A stretch of DNA of 64,000 nt from Callorhinus ursinus (lineage: Eukaryota; Chordata; Mammalia; Carnivora; Otariidae): assembly GCF_003265705.1 (NCBI RefSeq), contig NW_020313045.1, positions 2,408,818 to 2,472,817 on the forward strand, given 5' to 3'. The number at the start of each line of letters is the position of its first letter. Within the stretch, counting starts at the first letter, position 1. Of the stretch, positions 12,727 to 21,806 are shown in pieces. The notes below the pieces were generated by a model, which was given only the letters and a program-made list of their open reading frames with translations, ran no database searches and had not been told where the DNA came from. The translations under genes were made by a program, and so were the position numbers.

Positions 12727-13324
12727 TTTTTTTTTTTTTTTTTAGCTTTGATGGTCACTGTCCTTTACTGGAGTCGAGTTCTACATAATACAGAGGATTA
12801 AAATAAACAGCAATTATACGAGGTTTTTGTCAAAACATTTCCTTTCATTTTATGGCAACCCACCACCCCCAAACAATAACAACAACAACAACAACAAAAC
12901 AACGAAACCCCTCATCTCTTAAACTGCAGCCCACTTTGATGGGTATGCGTGGCAAACCGGACATCAGAGATTTTATTTAAAATGTTAAAAACAGACCTAG
13001 GAGAATGTCTGCTACCCTCAGTATTTAAGAAAAGTGCTGTGCAGGTGCTTAATCATTAGTGTCAATAGTAATCATCATCATCATCCTCAAGTCACTAGTT
13101 GTACTGTGTGGCAGGTGCTGGGCTAGGCACTGTTCCTTCATTTCCACAGATATTTATTAAGCGCCTACAGTGTCCCTGTGCTCATGGCTGGTTGTCTTTC
13201 TCATCCTTTAATTGGCACCTTGGATGGGGGGGTTAGGTGGGGTGGCCATCTTGTTCCAGTTTGCCCGGGACCTCCCCAGCCCCATGTCCCCCGAACCCCG
13301 TCATTCCCAGATAAACAGGGACTG
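12727..13324 (-). mobile_element. L1-mobilised retrocopy of an unidentified transcript
   Basis: A 598-base insert flanked by identical 20-base repeats (cccagcagcaaggaaatttt at 12707-12726 and 13325-13344). Read on the minus strand it ends in a poly-A tail (T run on plus, about 12722-12743), and the target fits an L1 endonuclease site (TT|AAAA). It contains no SINE or L1 wording, so it is a processed copy of some RNA, 5' truncated. A degenerate MIR/L2-like stretch (about 13095-13190) and an AAC microsatellite lie inside. No protein-coding similarity is seen; the parent is unknown and may be a 3' UTR or a non-coding RNA. Confidence 0.75.
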
Positions 13325-13986
13325 CCCAGCAGCAAGGAAATTTTAAAGGCCATGGTTCCAACTGAGACTACCAAATACTGATTGGGACCATGCCACTGTA
13401 TGCCTTACAAGAAAAATTCATTTTAAAAATGCATGAATATACTTTGGTGCATTCTTAGGCTATAACACAGATTAAATAAACGTTATCTGGAAAAATAGAT
13501 AAAATTTAGTCCAGCCTTTGCATTCACCCTCCAGACTTGGACACTGTATAAAAGTCTACAGCATAAGCAATCACAAGAAGAAAACACAATCTATTTCAAA
13601 GAGAAAAGAAAACCAAAAGTAATATTACCCATTATGGGGATGATCAAGTTTAATTTAAAAAGCAAACAAGAAATCTTTGTGACCTTGGGATAGGTAACGA
13701 TTTCATAGATATAACACAAAAAGTATTAATGATAAAAAGCAATATCAATAAATTAGACCTTTATCAAAATTAAGTACTTTCGCTCCTCAAAAAACCATTT
13801 AGTAAACTAAAAGACTGGAAAACTATGTTCACAGTACATACCGTCGACAAAGAACTTACATTTAGAAAATATAAACAACTCATAACACTTAGTATTAAGG
13901 AGACAACCGAACCCAAAAAATGGGCAGAAGATCTGAACAGCGACTTCACAAAAACAAATATATACATGGTCAATAAACACATGACA

Positions 13987-14185
13987 GGACGCCAGGGTGG
14001 CTCAGTTGGTTAAGCATCTGTCTTCAGCTCAGGTCATGATCCCAGAGTCCTGGGATAGAGCCCAGTGTCTGACTCTCTGCTCAGAGGGGAGCCTGCTTCT
14101 CCCTCTGTCCCCCGTTCCCTCCCCACTCATGCTCTCTCTCACAAGCTCTATCTCAAATAAATAAATAAAATCTTTTTAAAAAATT
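13987..14185 (+). mobile_element. CanSINE, plus, inside L1
   Basis: Head gacgccagggtggctcagtt, CT-rich middle, tail aaataaataaataaaatctt. Several substitutions show it is older than the 15.9-kb copy. Confidence 0.9.
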
Positions 14186-14333
14186 TAAAAAGCCACAATG
14201 AGATACACCTTACACCGACTAAGATGGCTATAATCAAAGGACAGTAACAGGAGGTGACAAGTATGTGAAGAAACTGGAACCCTCAAGCATTGCTGGTGGA
14301 AACATAAAATGGTGCACCCGCATTGGAAAACAA

Positions 14334-14680
14334 TGTCTTAGTCCATTCGGGCTGCTATAACAAAATACCACAAACAGTGTGGCTTATAAACAGCAGAAAT
14401 TTATTGCTCATAGTTCTGGAGGCTGGAAGTCCAAGATTTTGGTACCAGCATGGTTGGGTTAAAGTGAGGACTCTCTTCGGGGTTGCAGGCTCTAAACTTC
14501 TGGCTGTGTCCTCACATGGCAGAAGGGATGAGGAGCTCTCTCAGGCCTCTTTCATAAAGGCACTAATCCCATTCCTAATCACCTAATCACCTCCAAAAGG
14601 CCCTACCTCTAATACCATTACCTTGGGGATTAGGATTTCAACATAAAAATTTTGGGAGGCCTCAAACATTCAGACCAAAA
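14334..14680 (-). mobile_element. MLT1-type solo LTR (ERVL-MaLR), minus
   Basis: The plus strand reads cttagtccattcgggctgct, ataacaaaataccacaaac, agttctggaggctggaagtc and gctgtgtcctcacatggcag, the reverse complement of an MLT1 LTR. The short sequence aaaacaa is present at both ends and L1 sequence resumes afterwards. Solo LTR with no internal genes. Confidence 0.85.
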
Positions 14681-15449
14681 CAAACAGTACAGCAGTTTCT
14701 CAAAATGTTAAATACAGATTTACCATGTGACCAGCAATTCCACTCCTAAGCCTCTACCCGAGAGAAAGGAAAATATGTGTCTGTACAAAAAGTAGAATAT
14801 GAATGTTCACAGCAGCATTTTTCCTAACAGCCAAAAAGCATAAACAACCCAAATATTATCCATCAACTGGTGAACAGATTAAATAAAATGCGGTATATTC
14901 ATACACTGGAATACTATACTATTTAGTAATAAACAAGAACAAAGTATTGATACATGCTACAACATGGATGAACCTCAAAACATTATGCTGGGTGAAAGAA
15001 ACCAAACACAAAAGACCACATATCGTCTGACTCCATTTACATGAAATCTCCAGAGAAGGCAACTTTTGAGAACAGAGAATTGATTAGTGGATGCCTAGGG
15101 ATAGGAGGTGGGAATGGAGAATAAACTACAAATGAATACATCTTCTTTGGGAGATGATGGAAATGTTCTGAAATAAAATTACGGTGATTATTGCACAACT
15201 CTCTACAAATCACTGAATTGTACACTTAAAAGAGGAGAGTTTTATAGTACATAAGATATACCTCAAAAACTTTTTTAAAAAAATACTCAACCTCATTAGT
15301 TGTCACTGAAATGCAAATTAAAGCCACCATGAGCTACCAATACACAGCCACTAGAATGGCTAAAATTTTAAAGATTGACAATACTAAGTATCGGTGAGGA
15401 CAGGGAACAACTGGAATTCTCATACACAGCTGATGAAGACATAAAATGG

Positions 15450-16134
15450 TGTACTGGGTGTGAATAACATTCCCCAAAATAATATGTCCAATCTTAACCC
15501 ACGGTTATCGTAAATGTGATCTTATTTGGGAAAAAAGGGTCTTTGTCGGTGTTATTAAACTTTGGATCTTGAGATTAAGATCATCCTGGGTTTAGGGCAG
15601 GCCCTAAATATAATGACCGGTGTCTTCACTAGAGAAAGGAGAGGGAGATTTCACACACACACACAGAAAAACACTGAGAGGATGGCCATGGGAACACAGA
15701 AGCCAACTGAAGTTATGGGGCCCAAACCAAGAAATACCAGGGGACACCAGAAGCTAAAGGAGGCAAGGAAGAATTCTCTCCTAGAGCCTTCAGAAGGACC
15801 AGGACCTGTGAAAACCCTGCATCCAGACTTACCTTTAGAACTAAGACAGAATTGGGGCGCCTGGGTGGCTCAGCCATTAAGCGTCTGCCTTCGGCTCAGG
15901 TCATGATCCCAGGGTCCTGGGATTGAGCCCCGCACTGGGCTCCCTGCTCTGCAGGAAGCCTGCTTCTCCCTCTCCCACTCCCCCTGCTTGTGTTCCCTCT
16001 CTTGCTGTGTCTCTCTCTGTCAAATAAATAAATAAAATCTTTAAAAGAAAAAAAAACCTAAGACAGAATAAATTTTGTTGTTTTAAGACATCAAGGTCAT
16101 GGAAACTTGTTCTAGCAGCCCTAAAAAACTAATG
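15450..16134 (+). mobile_element. MLT1-type LTR, plus, itself split by a SINE
   Basis: Begins tgtactgggtgtgaataaca, then ccaatcttaacccacggtta, ggaccaggacctgtgaaaac; after the SINE ttgttgttttaagacatca and agcagccctaaaaaactaatg. The sequence aaaatgg flanks it (15443-15449 and 16135-16141). Solo LTR only. Confidence 0.85.
15853..16056 (+). mobile_element. Young CanSINE, plus, inside MLT1
   Basis: Head ggggcgcctgggtggctcag, tgcttgtgttccctctcttg middle and aaataaataaataaaatctt tail. Exact target duplication ctaagacagaat (15841-15852 and 16057-16068). Confidence 0.95.
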
Positions 16135-16916
16135 AAAATGGCAGAATCACTTTGGCAGTTTCTTGTAAAGCTAAACAAAGAACTGAGCAATTGGAATCCT
16201 GAGTGTTTATCCAAGAGAAACAAAGACAACGACTTATACATGAATGGTCATAGCAGCTTTTTTACGTAACAGCCCCAAACCAGAAACAATCCAAATGTTC
16301 TTCAGCAACAGGTGAATGAATAAACAATACATGTAGATCCACGCAGTAGACTATCACTCAGTTATAAAAAGGAATGAACTACTGATACACAGGACACCAT
16401 GAATCTCAAAAAAAATCTCAAAAATGCTGAGTGAAAGTAGACAGGCTCAACAGTACATACAGTTTGTTTCTATTTATATGAAATCCTAGAAAATAGAGAC
16501 TCATCTACAGTGACAGAAAACATTATTGATGATTGCTTGGGAGCCAAAGTGGGGAAGACACTGACTACAAATAAAGAGGAAATTTCTAGAAGGGATTGAA
16601 AGGTTATCTATGTCAACTATGATGATGGTGTCGCAGGTGTATACACCTGTCAAAACTCGTCAATTGTACACTATAAATGGGTGCAAATTATTATACATAA
16701 ATTATACCTCAATAAAGTTGATTAGAAAATAAAGTCACGAGTAACTGACCATTTTCTATTTAAGATTTAAAACTTAGTGGCCTACACTTTGTTCTAACCA
16801 ATAATATGTTCATAAGTAAATTTCAAATAAATATCAAAGGAATTCTTTAAACAGGAAGACAACTTGCTCTATCAATTCAACATGTTTCCCATGCTGAAAA
16901 TGGAAAAAAGCTTTGA

Positions 16917-17143
16917 GTCAGAAGACCTGGTTCTGGGCCCTAGTTCCACACTTGGCTTGGGCAAGTCATGATTTCCTCAAGCCTCAGTTTCCACATCCAT
17001 AAAAGGTGGATGACACTATCACACAGGCAAAGGGTAAGGTTTCAGTAGAGTAAAAGCTCCTTTGTCCAGAGATTCTATCTTAGCTTAAGCCATAATCCCA
17101 GTGTCTAGTAAATAATAGATGCTCAATAAATCAACAGAATGAG
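16917..17143 (+). repeat. MIR SINE
   Basis: gaagacctggttctgggccc, gcttgggcaagtcatgattt, cctcagtttccacatccata and tagatgctcaataaatcaac follow the MIR consensus in sense. Confidence 0.8.
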
Positions 17144-17363
17144 TAACAGAAATGTAAAGCTAAAAGGTGAGAAAGACATCATACACAGCACCATTGGGTG
17201 ACAATTACCTCTTTCTCTGCACTGTTGTAGACTAATGCAGAAGGATCCTCCCCCCTCTAAATCCATCTTTAGTATACTATTTCACAGGCAGACTCTAGCA
17301 TGAAAAATTCAGGCCCCTGGTGAAACCTTGTTACAACTCAGGACATTATAGGACAGATTTTAT

Positions 17364-17538
17364 TTTTTTTTAAAGATTTATTTAATAAATAAATAAGAGA
17401 GAGAAATCACATAGGGAGAGGGAGAAGCAGACTCGCCACTGAGCAGAGAGCCCGATGCGGGGATCAATCCCAGGACCCCAAGATCATGACCTGAGCCAAA
17501 GGCAGACACTTAACCAGCTGAGCCCACCCAGGCGCCCC
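17364..17538 (-). mobile_element. CanSINE, minus
   Basis: Starts with a T run and agatttatttaataaataa and ends cccacccaggcgccccc on the plus strand. Target duplication cagattttat at 17354-17363 and 17539-17548. Confidence 0.93.
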
Positions 17539-17659
17539 CAGATTTTATGTTTTAAATCCATAGAAGTATCACCCTAAGACAAACTCACTTGCAGGATTCT
17601 AAATTCTACAAGAGCAAGAATTGTGTCTGTTTTAGTTACCACTGGTCCTCACTTCTAAT

Positions 17660-18200
17660 ATTTGCCTAATATAGAGTAGGCAACATAACAGCATGTGTAA
17701 AGGCTATGTAAACAGATAAAGCAGGAAAGGGGGCCTTTTAAGAAGGCCAAAGTGGCTGATGGGTAGAGAGCAAGCAGAGTGTCATGTCCCATGAGGCTGT
17801 AGAAATAAGTAGGGTCCAAACCATGCAAGACATTGTAGGCCATGTGAAGTTTTCTCTTTCTCCTAAGGGCAACAGAACGTCATGGAAGATTTTTAAACAA
17901 GTGGTTGGCAGAGGGGGGAGGAAGGAAAGGGACATGATTAGATTTGCACTTCGAAAATACCACTCCCCATAGTGTGCAGAAGAGACTGGTTGTGTGGAAG
18001 GGGACAAGGGAGTTGTTAGGGTGTAGAGTAAGTGTAGACCAACAAGGAGACTCTTGTAACATCCATTAAAGAGATAATGGTAGCTTGGTCCAAGGTGGTG
18101 GAGATAGAAAAAGTGCACAGGTTACCGACTTATGTAAAAAACCAACAGGACTTGATTTGGGGAGTGAGAGAAAGGAAAACAATTGTTCTGAACCTTCAGT
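17660..18200 (+). repeat. Ancient interspersed repeat (family not assigned)
   Basis: ccatgcaagacattgtaggcc, agggacatgattagatttgc and gatttggggagtgagagaa are recurrent ancient mammalian repeat wording. Related segments occur at 19840-20165 and 60920-61980. The frames on both strands here, up to 126 codons, are by-products of this repeat. Confidence 0.6.
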
Positions 18201-18348
18201 CTTCATAGGTAAAACAGGACTATTGATACTGCATCTGCATAATATCTATCTCGCAATCTGCTATGGTAAGAACATGAAATAATATAAATTTTACGAACTT
18301 AAGGCAGATCCTGACATGTAATAAAAGCTAAAAAAAAAAAAAAAAAAG
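18201..18348 (+). repeat. MIR-like fragment ending in an A run
   Basis: aaaacaggactattgatact followed by gaacatgaaataatataaat and cttaaggcagatcctgacat resembles the MIR 3' half; an 18-base A run follows at about 18331-18348. Confidence 0.45.
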
Positions 18349-18884
18349 TCGCTGTAGATGTTATTACTGCCATCCATGGAATGGCAACTACCAGAAGCCA
18401 AACCCCAAAGGTGGAAAACAGGATTGTAGTTAGATTCATATCCGCTGTGCTGAAGACAACAGGCAGCCACTGAAGACAACTGTTCCAAACAAACACATCT
18501 GACCGCACAGATACTTCATCTGAACCAATCCCGGTCCTCGGAAACCATTACTGAAGGGAAAGAACAACTGTTACGATCACAGTCATCCCGGTAAACTGAG
18601 GCACCAGGGTAGCTCCAGATTTGACCAAGGAACGAGGTGCAGAAGCAGGAAAAGGAAATGGGTGTCGTGATTCTCACTGGTGAGCAGATCCAACAGGACT
18701 AGGCCTGCATCCTGACCAGCATGAATGTATATCCCCCAATGTCTCTGGTTCCCTTACTGACAAGGCCCTGTCATCCCTTGGCTTAAGACCCTGAGTCCGC
18801 TTGCCATGCAACCAAGCCCTTCCGGTTCCCGGCCCCTAGCTACAAGTGCACGGAGGATCCCAGACTCCCGAGAGGCCGACATAC

Positions 18885-18929
18885 CTTAGCTTCGCGCTCT
18901 CGTTCCTCGGCGGTCGGAGTCCGCTTCAT
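18885..18929 (-). CDS. FTO: FTO exon 1, coding part (RNA demethylase, N-terminus)
   Basis: Read on the minus strand, the ATG at 18929 opens MKRTPTAEEREREAK, the known N-terminus of FTO, and stops at a consensus donor (AAG|GTATGT) after exactly 15 codons, in phase 0. FTO is an Fe(II)/2-oxoglutarate-dependent dioxygenase that removes N6-methyl groups from adenosine in nuclear RNA. The catalytic jelly-roll lies in later exons outside the window, so only the basic, nuclear-localisation-like start is visible. The start context is favourable (A at -3). The gene is head-to-head with RPGRIP1L and shares its CpG-rich promoter. Upstream in-frame ATGs exist without an intervening stop (see findings), but the canonical start is supported by family identity. 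Confidence 0.95.
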
Positions 18930-19130
18930 GCTGCCGCTACAGCCGCCTTCGCCACTGCTAGCCGCGTAGATCCCTCTCCCTGGACCCCGCCTCCTGCTTG
19001 TAGTTCTCTCAGCGTCCTGCTCCCGCCCGGCGCCATTCTCCGTCCGAGCCATGAGAACTACCATTCCCAGGATGCAAGGCGGCGGCGCTCGAGAGCGCCT
19101 CAGGGTTTGGGGCACGAGCATTTCCCAGGG
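18930..19130 (-). other. FTO: FTO exon 1 5' UTR (5' end approximate)
   Basis: GC- and CpG-rich sequence immediately upstream of the FTO ATG, with no splice acceptor seen, so it is read as the 5' untranslated part of exon 1. The transcription start cannot be fixed from sequence. I placed it near the first ZNF143-type element (19057-19075) and the GC boxes because such elements usually sit at or just upstream of start sites. The outer boundary could be off by about 100 bases. Confidence 0.5.
19057..19075 (+). promoter_or_regulatory. ZNF143/Staf-type element 1
   Basis: ACTACCATTCCCAGGATGC closely matches the long ZNF143 (Staf, SBS) consensus ACTACAATTCCCAGCATGC, with two mismatches. ZNF143 is a zinc-finger activator typical of TATA-less and bidirectional promoters. 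The element lies about 130 bases 5' of the FTO ATG. Occupancy is inference. Confidence 0.7.
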
Positions 19131-19173
19131 CCGACAGCTCCTCAGCGAGCGGGCGGGCTAGGGCTGGAGCAAA

Positions 19174-19192
19174 ACTACATTTCCCAGGAGGC
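19174..19192 (+). promoter_or_regulatory. ZNF143/Staf-type element 2
   Basis: ACTACATTTCCCAGGAGGC is a second copy of the ACTACA-TTCCCAG core in the same orientation, 117 bases from the first. The 3' half deviates more (AGGAGGC instead of AGCATGC). It lies just upstream of the probable RPGRIP1L exon 1. The adjoining GGCAAC (19190-19195) also fits a single RFX half-site. Confidence 0.65.
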
Positions 19193-19199
19193 AACGGAG

Positions 19200-19292
19200 C
19201 CTGCCATGTTTTTCCCGTGCTCCTCTCGGCCAGCCGCCCAACACGCCGTCGGCGCTATAGCAACGGTAGCTAGCCGCGGGGAGAGAGTGGCG
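19200..19292 (+). other. RPGRIP1L: RPGRIP1L exon 1, probable non-coding 5' UTR (5' end approximate)
   Basis: A near-ideal donor, GCG|GTGAGT, stands at 19292/19293 inside the CpG island. The coding start lies in a later exon whose acceptor precedes the ATG by only seven bases, so an upstream non-coding exon is required, and this is the only strong donor in the right place. The known gene also has its ATG in exon 2. The 5' end cannot be set from sequence. An ATG at 19206 would open an overlapping uORF if transcripts start upstream of it. Confidence 0.65.
19251..19264 (+). promoter_or_regulatory. RFX X-box-like site of a ciliary gene
   Basis: GGCGCTATAGCAAC aligns to the X-box GTYRCC-N2-RGYAAC. 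The right half-site AGCAAC is perfect, the spacer is 2 bases, and the left half GGCGCT matches four of six positions. RFX factors drive ciliary genes through such sites close to the transcription start. Lying 28 bases upstream of the RPGRIP1L exon 1 donor, it could be proximal promoter or first-exon sequence. Confidence 0.5.
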
Positions 19293-19839
19293 GTGAGTAC
19301 TCCGGGGGAGTCAAGGGGGACGGAGGTGGCCCACCCTCTACCTGCAGCACGGGTCGGGGTCCTGGGGTCAGCTCTACGCCCTAGAGAAGGCACTAGAGCT
19401 CTGCTCGCGTGAAAAGCAGCCCAGCACGGGACCACATCCTCAGGCCTGAATCACAGCCCGCGCATTATCCCCACGCCCAGCACCGGTTTGAAATTTTATA
19501 TATATCCCAGCCTTAAACCCTAGCTGATGAGAGTTGATGCTAATTGCCGTGCCTCTCCAAGTCCTTCAAGTAGAAGGGCACATAAACACAATTCTTTCAT
19601 TAGCCCTGGGTTAAGGGTTGGTTGGTAGACCCTTAAGCTTCCTGAATGGCCTATTGTTTGCTTAATTATTTATAATTATGTGTTTATCGTCTGATTACCC
19701 CCATAGCTTATTAACTGCATAAAGGCAGGGATTCTGTTTACCATTTTAGTCTCAATGCCAGGTATTCATTTAGTCATGAAGTAAATATTAATCTCGGGAC
19801 CAACCTTGCCCCAGACACTATTCCCTACTGCTGTGAATA

Positions 19840-20165
19840 GGGCTGATACCCATCTCGAGATGCTTATACTTTATTAGTGGAGACAGACTAGTAATGAGCT
19901 AGTAAACAAGATAATTTTAGGTAGAGATGATTGCTACCACGGAAATGAACAGTGAAGAATTTGGGAGGAAGAGTACTCTGACAGAAGGTGATCAGGGAAG
20001 GCATCTCTGAGGAAGTGACATTTGAGCTGAGCCCCAAAGAATGAGGAACCAGCTAATGCAAAGGCTTTGAGCAAGACAAGGGTAACGTGGATTTGAGGAA
20101 CCTAAAGGAGGAGTGTTGAGTGGAGCATGGTGAGAGCAAGGAAGGATAACATTAGATGGTATTGA
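19840..20165 (+). repeat. Ancient interspersed repeat (family not assigned)
   Basis: The wording tcagggaaggcatctctgag, gaagtgacatttgagctgag and gctaatgcaaaggctttgag is shared by a common ancient mammalian repeat. Confidence 0.6.
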
Positions 20166-20186
20166 AGAGGTGTGACAGCACTGTAC

Positions 20187-20345
20187 AGGGTTTGTCAGTC
20201 TCCGCGCTATTAATATTTGGAGCCAGATAATTCTTTGTCGTGGTTCCTGTGCACTGTAGGATGTTTAACATCATCTCTGACCTCTAGATGCCAGTAACAC
20301 TGCCCTCCACCTTCCCAATCGTGACAATCAAAAATATGACCAGAC
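20187..20345 (-). repeat. MER20-like hAT-Charlie DNA transposon
   Basis: ggtttgtcagtctccgcgct, gccagataattctttgtcgt, ctgtaggatgtttaacatca and ctctagatgccagtaacac is the reverse complement of MER20, a non-autonomous hAT element. Confidence 0.75.
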
Positions 20346-20548
20346 AGCCACCTCTTAGATGCGTAACATTGGGCAAATTCCCTAAGCTGTGTCTTGGTTT
20401 TGTTCATTTGTAAAGTAGGAATCATTTGAGTAACAACCTCACAGGGATATTGTGAGATACTTGATTAATTCGTATTATCGGAGCACTTGGAAGAGCGCTT
20501 GGCACATTTTAGTAAGCATTCAGTAAATGTTAATACCACCACCACCAT
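20340..20548 (+). repeat. MIR SINE
   Basis: acattgggcaaattccctaag, caacctcacagggatattgtg and aagcattcagtaaatgttaa match the MIR consensus in sense. It abuts the MER20-like copy. Confidence 0.75.
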
Positions 20549-21490
20549 CATCATTATTGTAAAAGTTACCATAACTCTATCATGGCAGAGTTAATCATTT
20601 TCACAAGTGTCCTATGTTTAAACTGCTTGACAATTTGGACCAAATAAAATGAATAAAGCATTATAAATAAATAAAACTGATCTTTCCTGGAGCAATGTTT
20701 CCAAAAGAAGTAGAAAGTGATCCCTCAGGTATATGTCTGTTCATTGTTTATGCCACAGTTAGATGCAGTTGACCTTTGACAAGTTATAATAAAGGTTATG
20801 AACCCTTTCCCTAAAGATATTGCATATACACATATGCATACAAGATCTTATAAACCATCTCTTGGGTCTACAGACCCTAAAGCTCCATGGGTTCCATTCA
20901 TTCAGCCACTATTTAGCGAATGCCTGCTATGTGCCAAGCTCTGTGTTGGCCTCTGAGAATACCATGCAGAGATGCACAAGACAAATAAGCCACGTGTTCT
21001 CTTGGACTTTACATTCTAGGCCCAACATTCTAGAGATTGAGAACCTCTGCCTTAGGGCATCTTCATTTGGCTTTTGGGGTGATTTGAAATGAAAATATAA
21101 AATCTTTTTTTTTCTACATACTAGACATTGCACGGACCGTTTATAATAACCACATACAAAACTGAGTCACTGTGGTGCATCTCTGGAGAATAGGAACGGT
21201 AAAGATACCAGAATTAACTGCACAGCTTGTATGTTGAGGGCGAAAGCCCCGGGACTGGGACTCATGGCAACAAAGACAGGACAACAACGACAAACGCAGC
21301 CGGTGAATTTATGAAACATCTTTGATAAAACTTGGACCTACCCGCTCATTTGTACACCAAGCTAAAAATTAATATTCAAGTAATATTGACATCCCAGGCA
21401 AATGTGCTAACTGCTTTTAATTTGCCATCTCACCCTTGGAATAACTCTGTGAGATAGCTGTTATTTTCTCCATCCTTAAAGTTAAAAGAA

Positions 21491-21559
21491 CGGTGGCAAC
21501 TGGCTGGCTCAGTTTTCAGTAGAGCGTGTGACTTGATCTCGTGTTGGGGGTAGAGTTTA

Positions 21560-21622
<63 letters not shown>

Positions 21623-21628
21623 TATATA
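21491..21628 (+). mobile_element. Old short SINE with an A run and TA microsatellite
   Basis: gcaactggctggctcagttt, gagcgtgtgacttgatctcg and gttgggggtagagtttactt form the tRNA-like part, followed by 29 A and then about 19 TA units interrupted once. Confidence 0.8.
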
Positions 21629-21806
21629 GGGGCGCCTGGGTGGCTCAGTCGGTTAAGCGTCTGCCTTTGGCTCAGGTCGTGATCTCAGGGTCCTGGGATC
21701 GAGTCCCACATCGGGCTCCCTGCTCCACGGGGAGCCTGCTTCTCCCTCTGCCTGCCATTCCACCTGCTTGTGCTCCCTCTCTTTCTCTGACAGATAAATA
21801 AAATGT
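21629..21806 (+). mobile_element. CanSINE, plus, inserted in the TA tract
   Basis: Head ggggcgcctgggtggctcag, then a CT-rich middle and gacagataaataaaatgttt. The flanking tatata on both sides (also tatatatacgtatatata at 21807-21827) is consistent with insertion into the TA microsatellite. Confidence 0.92.

Larger units (their letters stand above)
13640..15280 (+). mobile_element. Old L1 3' portion, split by a SINE and an MLT1 LTR
   Basis: L1 wording aacccaaaaaatgggcagaag, gagatacaccttacaccgac, ccaaatattatccatcaactg, ggaatactatactatttag and gaattgtacacttaaaag runs in order. Interrupted at 13987-14185 (SINE) and 14334-14680 (LTR). No intact frame. Confidence 0.85.
15285..16735 (+). mobile_element. 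Second old L1 3' portion, split by an MLT1 LTR
   Basis: Starts at actcaacctcattagttgtc, repeats the same L1 segments as the previous element (ctagaatggctaaaatttta, then cggtgaggacagggaaca) and ends gcaaattattatacataaat with tacctcaataaagttgat. It lies directly downstream in the same orientation. The two are separate copies, since each has its own 3' end. Confidence 0.85.
18830..19400. promoter_or_regulatory. CpG island and bidirectional FTO/RPGRIP1L promoter
   Basis: CpG dinucleotides are dense here and scarce in the flanking introns. The FTO ATG (18929, minus) and the RPGRIP1L exon 1 donor (19292, plus) lie only about 360 bases apart and face away from each other, so both transcription starts must fall in this interval. 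No TATA box is seen in either direction. GC boxes (GGGCGGG at 19151-19157; CCCGCCC near 19023), two ACTACA-TTCCCAG elements and an X-box-like site are present. The head-to-head FTO/RPGRIP1L arrangement is known in human and mouse. Sharing of regulatory input is inferred from the spacing. Confidence 0.85.

Noticed and set aside
13178..13381. A 67-codon frame overlapping the retrocopy edge
   Set aside because: Runs antisense through the retrocopy and across its target duplication, so it was created by the insertion.
14334..16134. A provirus with paired LTRs around 14.3-16.1 kb
   Set aside because: The two MLT1 LTRs are in opposite orientation, and the sequence between them is L1, with no retroviral genes. 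They are separate solo LTRs.
17738..18118. A 126-codon minus-strand open frame, with frames on the other strand
   Set aside because: Lies wholly in an ancient interspersed repeat whose relatives occur elsewhere in the window.
18846..19412. A 188-codon plus-strand open frame across the CpG island
   Set aside because: GC-rich DNA lacks stops by chance. It runs antisense through FTO exon 1 and over the RPGRIP1L donor, and its Ala/Pro/Arg-rich translation resembles nothing known.
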